From NCBI RefSeq assembly GCF_024919295.1, contig NZ_JANWTC010000003.1:186001-250000 (forward strand): a stretch of 64,000 nucleotides of DNA. The letters run 5' to 3'. The position numbers and the translations under genes were made by a program. Below, piece by piece: positions 16,234 through 25,012 of the stretch (its first letter is position 1; the number at the start of each line of letters is the position of its first letter). Under the pieces are notes generated by a model, which saw only the letters and a list, made by a program, of their open reading frames with translations, had not been told where the DNA came from and ran no database searches. This stretch comes from Corynebacterium lemuris. Lineage in GTDB: Bacteria; Actinomycetota; Actinomycetes; Mycobacteriales; Mycobacteriaceae.

Positions 16234-17118
16234 TCAGGCCCGCGGGTGGGCCTGCTGGTAGACCTGCTTCAGTCGTTCTGCGGAGACGTGCGTGTAGATC
16301 TGGGTGGTCTGCAGGGAGGAGTGTCCCAGCATCTCCTGGACCACGCGCAGATCCGCCCCGCCCTCCAGCAGGTGGGTCGCCGCGGTGTGCCGCAGGCCGT
16401 GCGGGCTGATGTCATGGCCGGTGACCTGCCCGGCCTTCTCCACCACCCGCCGCACCTGCCGAGGGTCGATCCGGCCGCCGCGCACCCCGACGAACAGGGC
16501 CGGGGTGTCACCCGCCAGCTCGGGGCGCCCCGTGCGCAACCACTGCTCGAGGGCGTCGGCGGCGGCCCGGCCGAAGGGGACGACACGCTCCTTGTCGCCC
16601 TTGCCGCGCACGCGGACGGTGTGGCGGGTCAGGTCCAGGTCCTTGATATCCATGCCCGTGAGCTCAGCGACGCGCACACCGGTGGCGTAGAGCAGCTCCA
16701 GCATGGCGGAGTCCCGGAGGAATTCGGTCTCGTCGCGGGAGGCGGCGTTACCGACGAATTCATTCGCCTTGTTGGTGCCCAGCACCTCCGGCAGCGGCCG
16801 GTTTACCTTCGGGGTGACCAGGCGGGCGGCGACATCCGAATCCAGGTGCCCGTTCCGCAGAGCCCAGCGGGAGAAGGACTTCAGGGAGGCCGTGCGCCGG
16901 GCCAGCGTCGCCCGGGCTTTGCCTTCTGAGACCGCCACCGCCAGCCACCCGCGCAGGGCCGGCAGGGTGAAGTCCCGGAAGGTGGGCACGTGGTCGGCCA
17001 GGTCGAGCAGATCGGAGCGGTAGCCACGCACGGTCGCCTCGGAGCGTCCCAGCACCAACCGGGCATGCTCTGCGAAGTCCTCGACGGCCTCCCGCAGCTG
17101 GGATGATTGCGCACTCAT
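16234..17118 (-). CDS. xerC: site-specific tyrosine recombinase XerC
   Basis: Chromosome dimer resolution at dif, working with XerD. The 294-residue product has the N-terminal SAM-like DNA-binding domain (about 5-90) and the catalytic domain: Arg in LLYATGVRVAELTG, Lys in VRGKGDKERVVPFG, HxxR in SPHGLRHTAATHLLEGG, His in LGHSSLQTTQ and the nucleophile Tyr in IYTHV. ATG 17118 is chosen since it gives MSAQSSQLREAVEDFAEHA and leaves an 11-nt gap after the dprA stop. It is the last gene of the leftward lepB-to-xerC block. Confidence 0.93.
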   Translation of the reverse strand: MSAQSSQLREAVEDFAEHARLVLGRSEATVRGYRSDLLDLADHVPTFRDFTLPALRGWLAVAVSEGKARATLARRTASLKSFSRWALRNGHLDSDVAARLVTPKVNRPLPEVLGTNKANEFVGNAASRDETEFLRDSAMLELLYATGVRVAELTGMDIKDLDLTRHTVRVRGKGDKERVVPFGRAAADALEQWLRTGRPELAGDTPALFVGVRGGRIDPRQVRRVVEKAGQVTGHDISPHGLRHTAATHLLEGGADLRVVQEMLGHSSLQTTQIYTHVSAERLKQVYQQAHPRA

Positions 17119-17129
17119 GGTGCCTAAGC

Positions 17130-18293
17130 CTATCCCTGGGACACCTCCACCCGCGACCATGCAGTGCCATCCAGCCGGACAATGCTCCGGCGCGCCAGAT
17201 CCATGAGCAGGTGCACCGTCAGGGGCAGCGGCAGGCCCGCCCCGGCCGCAATCTCCTGGGCGGTGGAACCGTCCGGGCCGCAGGCATCGAAGATCCGCAG
17301 TTCGTTGCGCGTCAGGGACTGCACCGGCGTGGCGGCGTAGGCCAGTTCGTACTGCTCCGCGACGTCGAGGGCACCGACCGCGCCGAGCAGGCCACGGATA
17401 TCGTCGGCACCGGTGACCAGCTGGGCCCGGCCTTGTTTGATGCGTTCGTGGCAGCCCAGGGAACCGGCACCGGTCACCGGGCCAGGTACGGCCATGGTCA
17501 CCCGGCCGAGCCCCTCGGCCCAGCTCAGGGTGTTCAGCGCCCCGGAGCGCCAGGCCGCCTCGACGATGACGGTGCCGGCGGTCAGGGCCGCGACAAGCCG
17601 GTTGCGGGTGAGGAAGCGGTGGCGTTGCGGGCTCATGCCGGGCGGGTATTCACTGATGACGCAGCCCTGCGCGGCAATGCGGTCCAGCAGAGCCTTGTTG
17701 CGGGCCGGGTAGGGGCGGTCGATGCCGCAGGCGGCGACGGCCACGGTGAGCCCGCCGGTGGCCAGGGCGGTCTCGTGGGCGACGGTGTCGATGCCCAGCG
17801 CCGCCCCGGAGATGACCGTCCAGTGGTGGGTGGCCAGGCCCTTCACCAGCTGGCGTGTGGCCTCATGGCCGTAGCGGGTGGCGGCCCGGGTGCCCACCAC
17901 CGCAACCGACTGTGCGACGGCCTGGTCCAGCGGCATGCCCCGCACCCACAGGACGTGCGGTGGGACAGCATCGGCCTGGTAGCTGCGGACGTGGTCGCTG
18001 CGCCCGGTGGCGGCAAAGCCGAAGGCCCGGTCGAATTCCGCCCGGGGCCATTCGGCGGATCCAGGGTGGATTAACCGGGCGCCGACGGTTGCGGCGTCGG
18101 CCAGGTCCTGTTCGGCCCGGTCCCAGTTGTGGCGGGAGGCGGTCTGGGTGGCCAGCTCCCCGATCCAGGTGGCCCGCCGGCGCACGCCGTGGGCAATTTC
18201 GTCGGCGTCGCGGCCGGCGTGGAGAAGTTGCTGCAGCGGTCGGCTGGGGCCTTCGACGACGCGGTTGAGATAGGCCCAGGAGAGCTGGCTCAT
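17130..18293 (-). CDS. dprA: DNA-processing protein DprA/Smf
   Basis: Binds incoming single-stranded DNA and loads RecA in transformation; widely conserved also in bacteria not known to be competent. The 387-residue product has a helical N-terminal domain, the extended Rossmann fold (about 105-310) with the motifs VAVVGTRAATRYGHEATR, VISGAALGIDTVAHETALA, GIDRPYPARNKAL and FLTRNRLVAAL, and a C-terminal winged-helix DML1-like domain (about 325-385). Its ATG overlaps the comM stop by 4 nt (ATGA), indicating translational coupling. Confidence 0.93.
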   Translation of the reverse strand: MSQLSWAYLNRVVEGPSRPLQQLLHAGRDADEIAHGVRRRATWIGELATQTASRHNWDRAEQDLADAATVGARLIHPGSAEWPRAEFDRAFGFAATGRSDHVRSYQADAVPPHVLWVRGMPLDQAVAQSVAVVGTRAATRYGHEATRQLVKGLATHHWTVISGAALGIDTVAHETALATGGLTVAVAACGIDRPYPARNKALLDRIAAQGCVISEYPPGMSPQRHRFLTRNRLVAALTAGTVIVEAAWRSGALNTLSWAEGLGRVTMAVPGPVTGAGSLGCHERIKQGRAQLVTGADDIRGLLGAVGALDVAEQYELAYAATPVQSLTRNELRIFDACGPDGSTAQEIAAGAGLPLPLTVHLLMDLARRSIVRLDGTAWSRVEVSQG

Positions 18294-19765
18294 GCGCCCT
18301 CCCGCAGGTCCAGGGCGCGTGCGACGTGTCCGAGGTCCGGACTGCCGGCCCCCTCGAGGTCGGTCAGGGTCCAGGCGAGTTTGAGGCAGCGGTCGACGCC
18401 GCGCTGGGTGAGCTCCCCCTCGGCGAGCAGCGTCCCGAGCATTGCCATGCCGGCCTCATCCGCGGGGTGGTGCCGGCGGAGCTCGTGCGGGTCCATCATC
18501 GAGTTGGACATGCCCCACCGGTGCTGTGCCCGCTCCCGCGCCAGGTGGACCCGTCCGGCGATGCGGCTGCTCGGTTCGGCATCTCCGGCATCCAGGACGG
18601 CACCGGTGGCGGAGGTGGCGGCCACGATGTCGAGGCGGTCGCGCAACGGTCCGGAGAGATTGTTCAGGTAGGAGGTGCGCTGACGGGAAGTGCAGCGGCA
18701 CCGGGCCGGGTCCTCCGCCGCGCACCGGCATGGGTTGGCGGCGAGGATGAGCTGGAACCGCGCGGGGAAGACGACCTCCCGGCGCGAACGGATGAGCCGG
18801 ACCTGCCCGTCCTCGAGCGGGGTGCGCAGCCCGTCGAGGATGGCGGCGGGCACCTCGGAGACCTCATCGAGGAAAAGTACCCCGTGGTGGGCCAGGCTCA
18901 CGGCCCCCGGGCGCGGGAGTCCGGAACCGCCTCCGAGGAGGGCGGCCCGGCTGATGGAATGGTGGGGGTCGATGAACGGGGCCTGCGTCATCACCTGGCC
19001 GCGGCCGGCGACGGAGTGTACGGCGGTGGCCTCCAGTGCCTGGGCCGGACTCAGCGGGGGCAGGATGCCCGGCAGGCGGGCGGCGATCATGGATTTGCCG
19101 GAGCCGGGTGGTCCGATGAGCAGCATGTGGTGTCCGCCGGCGGCTGCGACCTCGGCGGCCAGGCGCGCCCGGGGTTGCCCGGCCAGGTCCGCGAAATCGG
19201 GTATCCGGCGCTGGGTGGCGGGCACGGCTCCTGTCGCCGCGGGCAGCTCTCCTTCCCCGGTGGTCCAGTGCCAGGCCTGGACGAGGGTATCGGCAGTGTG
19301 GACCGTCAGTCCCTCGACGAGGGTGGCCTCCTGCGCGTTGCCCGGCGGGATGACTGCGTGGCTGAAGCCGTGTGTGCGTGCCGCCAGCAGGGCGGGCAGC
19401 ACGCCGGGTACCGGTCGGACCGTGCCGTCCAGGCCCAGTTCGCCGACGAACACGGTCTGTTCCAGCCGGTTGCGGTGCGGTGTGGCACCGGCGGCGAGCA
19501 GCGCCAGCGCGGTGGGCAGGTCGAAGTGTGAGCCGGACTTGCGCAGCGAGGCCGGTGACATGGACACGACGATCTTCGTCTTTGGCCAGCTCAACTGTGA
19601 GTTGGCCACGGCGGTGCGGATCCGGTCGCGGGATTCGATCACGGCGGCATCCCCCAGGCCGACCATGTGGATGCCCGGCAGGCCGGGGCCGATGTTGGCC
19701 TCCACGGTGACGATCCGGGCGGTGACCCCCTCCAGGGCCACGGTGTGGCTCCTACCGAGCGCCAT
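18290..19765 (-). CDS. ComM/YifB-family Mg-chelatase-like AAA+ ATPase
   Basis: 491-residue AAA+ protein; the ComM family acts as a hexameric branch-migration helicase in natural transformation. Domains: N-terminal ChlI-like/Lon-protease-like domain 1-180 (ARIVTVEANIGPGLPGIHMV, SPASLRKSGSHFDLP), AAA+ core with Walker A GPPGSGKSMIAARLPG and Walker B GVLFLDEVSEVP, zinc-type Cys cluster NPCRCAAEDPARCRCT, and C-terminal Mg-chelatase helical domain. ATG 19765 gives MALGRSHTVALEGV; it overlaps the yraN 3' end by 14 nt. Clusters with dprA and xerC. Confidence 0.93.
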   Translation of the reverse strand: MALGRSHTVALEGVTARIVTVEANIGPGLPGIHMVGLGDAAVIESRDRIRTAVANSQLSWPKTKIVVSMSPASLRKSGSHFDLPTALALLAAGATPHRNRLEQTVFVGELGLDGTVRPVPGVLPALLAARTHGFSHAVIPPGNAQEATLVEGLTVHTADTLVQAWHWTTGEGELPAATGAVPATQRRIPDFADLAGQPRARLAAEVAAAGGHHMLLIGPPGSGKSMIAARLPGILPPLSPAQALEATAVHSVAGRGQVMTQAPFIDPHHSISRAALLGGGSGLPRPGAVSLAHHGVLFLDEVSEVPAAILDGLRTPLEDGQVRLIRSRREVVFPARFQLILAANPCRCAAEDPARCRCTSRQRTSYLNNLSGPLRDRLDIVAATSATGAVLDAGDAEPSSRIAGRVHLARERAQHRWGMSNSMMDPHELRRHHPADEAGMAMLGTLLAEGELTQRGVDRCLKLAWTLTDLEGAGSPDLGHVARALDLREGA

Positions 19766-20126
19766 GTTCGACCCCCTCATGGACCTCGGTGTCGAAGCCG
19801 CGGCCGGTGCGGGTGAACACGACGACGTCGAAACGCACGGAGGCCCCGGGTCTGCCCTCGAGCCAGCGGGCGGCGGCACGCCGCAGGCGGGCGAGCTTGC
19901 GGTCGGTCACCGCCTCCGCGCCCCCGAAACCCGGTCCGGAACGGGTCTTGACCTCCACGAAGACGATCGTGCCGTCCGCTTCCCGGGCGATGAGGTCGAG
20001 TTCCCCGACGGGATAGGCGACGTTGCGGTCGAGGATCTCCGCGCCGCGGCGCCGGTAGAGCTGCGCGGCGTGTTCCTCCCCCAGCCGCCCGAGCCGGCTG
20101 CGGCGACGGTGCATGGATGTGCTCAT
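19752..20126 (-). CDS. YraN/UPF0102 family endonuclease-like protein
   Basis: 124-residue protein of the UPF0102 family, which has a restriction-endonuclease-like (PD-(D/E)xK) fold. Visible: LGRLGEEHAAQLYRRRGAE, NVAYPVGELDLIAREADG (catalytic Asp region) and IVFVEVKTRSG (ExK). No biochemical role is established for most members. ATG 20126. It overlaps comM by 14 nt and follows DUF2469 by 145 nt, where the DnaA-box hairpin lies. Confidence 0.88.
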   Translation of the reverse strand: MSTSMHRRRSRLGRLGEEHAAQLYRRRGAEILDRNVAYPVGELDLIAREADGTIVFVEVKTRSGPGFGGAEAVTDRKLARLRRAAARWLEGRPGASVRFDVVVFTRTGRGFDTEVHEGVEHGAR

Positions 20127-20216
20127 GGTGTTTCCCCCTGATCAGATGACGGTGTCTTCTCCCCCTCACCATCACCCGGGCACGGCCGTCCCCACCAGTG
20201 CCTGATACGCGAAAAT

Positions 20217-20257
20217 GCCGCGAACTGTGGATAACCCCCGTTATCCACAGCCGCGGC
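20217..20257 (-). terminator. terminator hairpin containing two inverted perfect DnaA boxes
   Basis: The core is CTGTGGATAAC (20225-20235), loop CCCC, GTTATCCACAG (20240-20250): an 11-bp perfect stem. An outer GCCGCG (20217-20222) pairs with CGCGGC (20252-20257) across a small internal loop. Each core arm contains the DnaA-box consensus TTATCCACA: minus strand 20226-20234, plus strand 20241-20249. Leftward of the hairpin the minus strand reads GGCATTTTCGCG, so it has the form of an intrinsic terminator for the lepB-rnhB-DUF2469 transcript. Whether DnaA binds is untested. Confidence 0.75.
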
Positions 20258-20271
20258 GCAGGCGGAGTTGA

Positions 20272-20577
20272 CTACTCCGGCAGGATCAGGTCCGGCTTGT
20301 CCAGCTCCTCGATGTTGACGTCCTTGTAGGTGATCACCCGGACGTAACGCACGAAACGGGCGGAACGGTACATGTCCCACACCCACGCGTCGGACATGCG
20401 GACCTCGTAGTAGACGTCCCGGCCCTCGGTGTGCGGGATCAGCTCCACGGCGTTGGCCAGGTAGAAGCGGCGCTCGGTCTCCACCACGTAGGAGAACTGG
20501 CTGACCACGTCCCGGTACTCGCGGTAGAGGGAGAGTTCGACCTCCGCCTCGTAGTTGTCGAGTTCCTCAGCGCTCAA
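20272..20577 (-). CDS. DUF2469 conserved actinobacterial protein
   Basis: 101-residue cytosolic protein, the same length as mycobacterial Rv2901c as I remember it, and strongly conserved ([76 protein letters not shown]). Function unknown. The start is a TTG at 20577: AGGAGG lies 7 nt upstream and TTGA overlaps the rnhB stop by 4 nt, giving the family N-terminus. Starts further upstream lie inside rnhB and are not needed. Followed by the DnaA-box hairpin. Confidence 0.88.
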   Translation of the reverse strand: MSAEELDNYEAEVELSLYREYRDVVSQFSYVVETERRFYLANAVELIPHTEGRDVYYEVRMSDAWVWDMYRSARFVRYVRVITYKDVNIEELDKPDLILPE

Positions 20578-21206
20578 TGATCTGCCTCCTGCGTGCTCAG
20601 CCATTCGCCGTGGGCCTTCACGACGTTGGCATAAGTGTATCGGTGCTCCCCTGTTGCGCCGTGGCGGCGCACCGCAGCCATGTGCGCCTTCGTGGAATAA
20701 CCCTTGTGCGAGGCCAGGCCGTAGCCGGGGAGACGTCCGTCCATCTCCACCATGTGCCGGTCCCGGGTGACCTTCGCCAGCACGCTGGCCGCGGAGATGC
20801 ACCGCATGGCCGCGTCCCCGCCGAGCACCGGCAGGTGCGGGGCGGTCAGGCCGGGGATATGCCAGGCGTCGGTGAGCACGTAACCGGGCCGCACGTCCAG
20901 CCCGGCCACGGCGCGGCGCATCCCGGAGATGTTGGCGGGCTGGATGCCGCGGGCGTCGATGTACGCGGCGGAGATGCTGACCACGGACCAGGCCACGGCG
21001 GCGTCGATAATCAGCGGGTAGAGCCGCTCGCGGACCGCGGGCGTGAGCTTCTTGGAGTCCGTGAGGCGCTCCAGGCCGGGCAGCTCCCCCTCAGGCAGGA
21101 CACAGGCCGCAACCGTCATCGGCCCGCAGCAGGCCCCCCGTCCGGCCTCATCGACCCCCGCCACCGGTCCCAGACCATGGGTAGCCAGCAGCTCCTCCGG
21201 ACGCAC
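20574..21206 (-). CDS. rnhB: ribonuclease HII
   Basis: Cleaves RNA in RNA-DNA hybrids and starts removal of single misincorporated ribonucleotides. The 210-residue product has the catalytic DEAGRG motif ([15 protein letters not shown], Asp and Glu near residues 19-20), the [15 protein letters not shown] block, the third Asp region [11 protein letters not shown] and [12 protein letters not shown]. The GTG start at 21206 shares one base with the lepB TAG stop. Between lepB and DUF2469, as in many actinobacteria. Confidence 0.94.
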   Translation of the reverse strand: MRPEELLATHGLGPVAGVDEAGRGACCGPMTVAACVLPEGELPGLERLTDSKKLTPAVRERLYPLIIDAAVAWSVVSISAAYIDARGIQPANISGMRRAVAGLDVRPGYVLTDAWHIPGLTAPHLPVLGGDAAMRCISAASVLAKVTRDRHMVEMDGRLPGYGLASHKGYSTKAHMAAVRRHGATGEHRYTYANVVKAHGEWLSTQEADH

Positions 21207-21922
21207 TACTGCTGGATCGCGGGGTCGTCGACGCCACCGATCCGGTTGAAGGGGAAGATGATGAACTGCACCTTGCCGCGGATGTTCTCCTCCGGGATGC
21301 TCCCCTGGAACTCATCGCCGATGTGGGCGCGGGAGTCTGCGGAGTTGGTGCGGTTGTCACCCATCATGAAGTAGTTGTCCTCCGGCACCGTCAGCGGGCC
21401 GAAGTAATCACCGCCGCAGGCCTCGGAACCTGTCTCAGGGCTGACCGGGAAGGCGGCCGGCTGCAGGATGAAGGAATCATCGACCGGTTCCCCGTCGACC
21501 ATCACCCCAGGGTCACCGGCCTCGCAGGACACCGTCTGCCCGCCGGTGGCCACGATGCGCTTGACCAGGTCATTCTCGTCCGGGGCCACCAGGCCGATGT
21601 AGGAACCGACGTTCTGCAGGCTGCGGACGACATCGTTCTCGGAGCGCTGGGACACGAAACCCTGGTTCCAGGAGTCGGTGCCCTTGAACACCACGACATC
21701 ACCGGCCTCCGGCTCACTGAAGTTGTAGCTGATCTTGTCCACGAAAATCCGGTCACCCGTACAGCCTTCACAGCCGTGCAGGGTCGGTTCCATCGACTGC
21801 GAGGGGATCATGTAGACCCGGCCCACGAAAGTCTGGAGGAGAAAGATCGCCAACAGCGTCAGCGCAATGACCACCGGGATCTCGATGTACCAGGGGGCCT
21901 GCTTCTTCTCCGTATCAGTCAC
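21206..21922 (-). CDS. lepB: signal peptidase I
   Basis: Cleaves Sec signal peptides at the outer face of the membrane. The N-terminal anchor is [21 protein letters not shown]. The catalytic Ser lies in [11 protein letters not shown] and the general-base Lys in [14 protein letters not shown]; the [11 protein letters not shown] box E is present. About 238 residues from the GTG at 21922 ([16 protein letters not shown]). A further in-frame GTG at 21958 is possible, but the shorter form matches the family better. TAAGCT lies about 7-13 nt before the start and could be a -10 for a leaderless mRNA. Divergent from the ABC transporter gene. Confidence 0.92.
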   Translation of the reverse strand: MTDTEKKQAPWYIEIPVVIALTLLAIFLLQTFVGRVYMIPSQSMEPTLHGCEGCTGDRIFVDKISYNFSEPEAGDVVVFKGTDSWNQGFVSQRSENDVVRSLQNVGSYIGLVAPDENDLVKRIVATGGQTVSCEAGDPGVMVDGEPVDDSFILQPAAFPVSPETGSEACGGDYFGPLTVPEDNYFMMGDNRTNSADSRAHIGDEFQGSIPEENIRGKVQFIIFPFNRIGGVDDPAIQQ

Positions 21923-21967
21923 GAGGAACGAGCTTAGCAGCCGCTGGCCGCCGTACACTTGTACACC

Positions 21968-23695
21968 ATGGCCTCGTCCACCGTGTCACCGTTCCGCACC
22001 CTGCTGTCCATGCTCGCCCACCACAAGGGTGTGCTCACCATCGCGGTGGTCATGTCACTGGTCGGCTCCGCCCTCGGACTGGTGCAGCCCCTGGTGGTCA
22101 ACCGCATCATCTCCACCATCGGTGACGGACCCGTCGCCGCCTTCATCTGGTTGCTCATCGGCCTGCTCATGGGTTCCTCCGCGCTCTCCGCGCTGCGCTC
22201 CTACCTGCTCACCCGCACCGCCGAGACCGCGGTCCTGGCCACCCGCCACCGGCTCATCGCCCGGCTGCTGCGTCTGCCCATCCCGGCCTACGACCGCCAC
22301 CGCACCGGCGACCTGGTCACCCGCCTCGGCTCCGACACCACACTGATCCGCTCCGCCTTCAACGGCGGCCTGGTCGAGGCCATCGGCGGGGTGGCCACCA
22401 TGGCCGGCGCGATCGTGCTCATGGCCCTGGTCGACGTCTTCATGCTCGGTATCGTCCTGGTCGTCGTGGTGGTCACCCTCGTCGCGGTGGTGGGCACCTC
22501 CACCCTCATCCAGCGCTACACCAAGAAGGCCCAGGAGGCCGTCGGTGACCTGGGTGCCGGAATGGACCGTGCACTGGTGGCTGTGCGCACCATCCGGGCG
22601 GCCGGTGCGCAGGACCGCGTCGAGACCGGTCTGCGTGCCGACGCCGACACCGCCTGGGTCCAGGGCGTGCGCATCGCACGGGTCGCCGCGCTGATCTTCC
22701 CCGCCGCCGGACTGGCCATGCAGGGCAGTTTCCTGGCGGTGCTGGGCATCGGTGGCGCCCGCGTCGCCGCCGGCACCATCAGCGTCGCGGATCTGGTCAC
22801 CTTCGTCCTCTACCTGTTCATGGTCTCCATGCCGCTGGGCTCCATCTTCGGTGCGGTGACCACCATCCGACAGGCCATGGGTGCGATCGAACGCATCGGG
22901 CAGATCTTCGACATCGCACCCGAGTCCACCGCAGGACAGGAGGCGGAGCCGGCGCACTCCATCACCTTCGACGACGTCTCCTTCGCCTATGAGACAACCT
23001 CCGAGGAGGATGAGACGCGTCCGGTGCTCAGGGGCATCTCCGTGGACATCCGCGCCGGCGAGAAGACCGCCATAGTCGGCCCCTCCGGTTCCGGAAAATC
23101 CACCATGCTGGCCCTCATCGAGCGTTTCTACGACCCCACTTCGGGCCGTCTCCTACTCGGTGACCAGGACATGTCGGAACTCACCCGCGCCTCCGTGCGC
23201 CAGGTCGTGGGTTATGTCGAGCAGGAGGCCGCGGTGCTGGCCGGCACCGTGCGGGAGAACCTCACCCTCGGGGCCCCCGAGACCAGCGATGAACGCTGCT
23301 GGTGGGCGCTCGACCAGGTCAACCTGCGCGAACGCGTCGCCGGGACCGATGGACTGGACACTGTCCTCGGCGACCGCGGCCTGACTCTCTCCGGCGGGCA
23401 GCGCCAGCGCCTCGCCCTGGCCCGCATGCTGCTCATGGACACCCCCATCCTGCTGCTCGACGAACCCACCTCCGCCGTCGACTCCCAGAACGAGCAGCTC
23501 ATCCTCGACGCCATCGACGCCTCCGCTGAGGGGCGCACCCTGGTCGTGGTCGCCCACCGCCTGTCCACGGTCACCGACGCCGACCAGATCATCGTCCTCG
23601 ACGCCGGCCGGGTCGTGGCCACCGGCACCCACGCCGAACTGCTGGAGACCAGCCCCCTCTACCGCAACCTCGCCTCCCGGCAGCTGCTGGGCTGA
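21968..23695 (+). CDS. ABC transporter, fused permease and ATP-binding protein (multidrug/lipid exporter type)
   Basis: 575-residue half-transporter of the type IV exporter class. Residues 1-320 hold six membrane helices (for instance LTIAVVMSLVGSALGLVQPL and FIWLLIGLLMGSSALSAL); 335-575 are the nucleotide-binding domain with Walker A GPSGSGKST, Q-loop GYVEQEAAVL, signature LSGGQRQRLALARM, Walker B ILLLDEPTSAVD and H-loop VVAHRLST. It must dimerise; no partner lies next to it, so a homodimer is likely. ATG 21968 is used although a TTG at 21959 is in frame. Substrate cannot be told from sequence. Ends 65 nt before the convergent rplS. Confidence 0.9.
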   Translation: MASSTVSPFRTLLSMLAHHKGVLTIAVVMSLVGSALGLVQPLVVNRIISTIGDGPVAAFIWLLIGLLMGSSALSALRSYLLTRTAETAVLATRHRLIARLLRLPIPAYDRHRTGDLVTRLGSDTTLIRSAFNGGLVEAIGGVATMAGAIVLMALVDVFMLGIVLVVVVVTLVAVVGTSTLIQRYTKKAQEAVGDLGAGMDRALVAVRTIRAAGAQDRVETGLRADADTAWVQGVRIARVAALIFPAAGLAMQGSFLAVLGIGGARVAAGTISVADLVTFVLYLFMVSMPLGSIFGAVTTIRQAMGAIERIGQIFDIAPESTAGQEAEPAHSITFDDVSFAYETTSEEDETRPVLRGISVDIRAGEKTAIVGPSGSGKSTMLALIERFYDPTSGRLLLGDQDMSELTRASVRQVVGYVEQEAAVLAGTVRENLTLGAPETSDERCWWALDQVNLRERVAGTDGLDTVLGDRGLTLSGGQRQRLALARMLLMDTPILLLDEPTSAVDSQNEQLILDAIDASAEGRTLVVVAHRLSTVTDADQIIVLDAGRVVATGTHAELLETSPLYRNLASRQLLG

Positions 23696-23719
23696 GACCG
23701 GGCCCCAGAAAAGGCGAAA

Positions 23720-23746
23720 ACCCGCCGCCCACCAGGGGCGACGGGT
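23720..23746 (-). terminator. terminator downstream of rplS (between convergent genes)
   Basis: ACCCGCCGCCC (23720-23730) pairs with GGGCGACGGGT (23736-23746) with one mismatch. On the minus strand the stem is followed by TTTTCGCCTTTTC, so it best serves rplS; it may also stop the ABC transporter transcript. Confidence 0.78.
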
Positions 23747-23760
23747 CAAACGCGGGGAGC

Positions 23761-24102
23761 TTAGCGCTTCTCCTTGATGCGGGCAGCCTTGCCGCGCAGC
23801 TCACGCAGGTAGTAGAGCTTGGCGCGACGGACGTCACCCTTGCGGATGACCTCGAGCTTGTCGATGTTCGGGGAGTGGACCGGGAAGGTACGCTCCACGC
23901 CGATGCCGAAGGAGACCTTGCGGACGGTGAAGGTCTCGCGGATGCCGGAGCCCTGGCGGCGGATGACGACACCCTTGAACAGCTGGGTACGCTCGGTGGA
24001 ACCTTCGATGACCTTGACGTGGACGTCAACGGTGTCACCCGGGCGGAAGGCCGGGATGTCCTCGCGCAGCTGCGCGGAATCAACCTTGTCGAGAATGTTC
24101 AT
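23761..24102 (-). CDS. rplS: 50S ribosomal protein L19
   Basis: Lies at the subunit interface of the ribosome. The 113-residue product contains [78 protein letters not shown] and the terminal [20 protein letters not shown]: all standard L19 blocks. ATG 24102. In many bacteria rplS follows trmD directly; here 17 kb of other genes separate them. The gene upstream is the divergent thi operon. Confidence 0.98.
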   Translation of the reverse strand: MNILDKVDSAQLREDIPAFRPGDTVDVHVKVIEGSTERTQLFKGVVIRRQGSGIRETFTVRKVSFGIGVERTFPVHSPNIDKLEVIRKGDVRRAKLYYLRELRGKAARIKEKR

Positions 24103-24255
24103 GCGACATTTTCCTTTTCATGTTCTGGACAGAGGACCCTGGCGGCTTCTCCCCGGTTGGGGCGCTCGACCGGTTCGTATCCGATACAGACAACCTGGAC
24201 ATTCTCCCACAGTCGCACGACACCGGCAAAATCCACGAGCGATGGCCTAGACTGT

Positions 24256-24357
24256 CCTCGACCCCACGGGCGCCCGAGGCATCGGGCTGAGATCGCGCTG
24301 CCGCCTGCGCGAGGACCGTACGAACCTGTCTGGTTAGCACCAGCGAAGGAAGAGAGG
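24256..24357 (+). promoter_or_regulatory. TPP riboswitch (THI element) controlling the thi operon
   Basis: The conserved TPP-binding core is readable: CATCGGGCTGAGATCG (with the CTGAGA core) and, after a variable P3 hairpin, ACCGTACGAACCTGTCTGG followed by TTAGCACCAGCGAAGGAAG. P1 can be closed by CCTC (24256-24259) with GAGG (24354-24357). The GAGAGG at the 3' strand of P1 is also the Shine-Dalgarno of thiE, 7 nt before its GTG. Ligand binding, which stabilises P1, would therefore hide the ribosome-binding site directly. No separate terminator or anti-terminator is evident. Confidence 0.93.
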
Positions 24358-24364
24358 CCAGGCT

Positions 24365-25012
24365 GTGCCATCCATTGATCTCCGTTGTTATCTGGTCACC
24401 GGCGCCGGTTCCCGTGAACATGTCGTCGATGTGGCGCGCGGGGCCGTGGCGGGTGGCTCCCGGATTGTGCAGGTGCGGAGCAAGCCGATCCCGGCACGCG
24501 ATCTCTACGCGCTGACCGAGCAGGTCGCCCTCGCCGTGGGCGACCTGGCCCATGTGCTTGTCGACGACCGCGTCGACGTCGCCCTCGCCCTGCGCCACCG
24601 CGGCATCCCGGTCCACGGGGTGCATGTCGGCCAGGATGACCTGGACGTCCGCGACGTCCGGGCCCTGCTGGGTGGGGATGCCGTCATCGGCCTGACCACC
24701 GGTACCCGCGAACTGGTGGCGGCCGCCAACGAGCTGGCCGATGTCCTCGATTACGTCGGTGCGGGTCCCTTCCGCCCCACCCCCACGAAGGACTCCGGCC
24801 GCGAGCCCCTGGGCGTGGCCGGTTACCGGGAGCTGGTGGAGCTCTCGGAGGTGCCGGTCGTGGCCATCGGGGACGTCACCGCCGATGACGCCACCGAACT
24901 CGCCGGCACCGGTGTCGCCGGCCTGGCGGTCGTGCGCGGCCTCATGGGGGCTGCGGATCCGGCCGCCTACGCACAGCGCCTGATCCGCGATTTCGAGCAG
25001 GGCCGCCCATGA
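24365..25012 (+). CDS. thiE: thiamine-phosphate synthase
   Basis: Joins HMP-PP and the thiazole phosphate to thiamine phosphate. The 215-residue TIM-barrel product has the N-terminal RCYLVTG strand, VQVRSKPIPARDL (pyrophosphate-binding region), VDDRVDVALAL, GVHVGQDDLDV, VIGLTTGTRELVAAA, YVGAGPFRPTPTK and VVAIGDVTADD. GTG 24365 is the start dictated by the riboswitch-embedded ribosome-binding site. It overlaps thiO by 4 nt (ATGA). First gene of thiE-thiO-thiS-thiG-thiF. Confidence 0.95.
   Translation: MPSIDLRCYLVTGAGSREHVVDVARGAVAGGSRIVQVRSKPIPARDLYALTEQVALAVGDLAHVLVDDRVDVALALRHRGIPVHGVHVGQDDLDVRDVRALLGGDAVIGLTTGTRELVAAANELADVLDYVGAGPFRPTPTKDSGREPLGVAGYRELVELSEVPVVAIGDVTADDATELAGTGVAGLAVVRGLMGAADPAAYAQRLIRDFEQGRP

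Noticed and set aside
20123..20386. A minus-strand frame crossing the DnaA-box hairpin and DUF2469
   Set aside because: It is out of frame with the strongly conserved DUF2469 gene and codes across a perfect hairpin.
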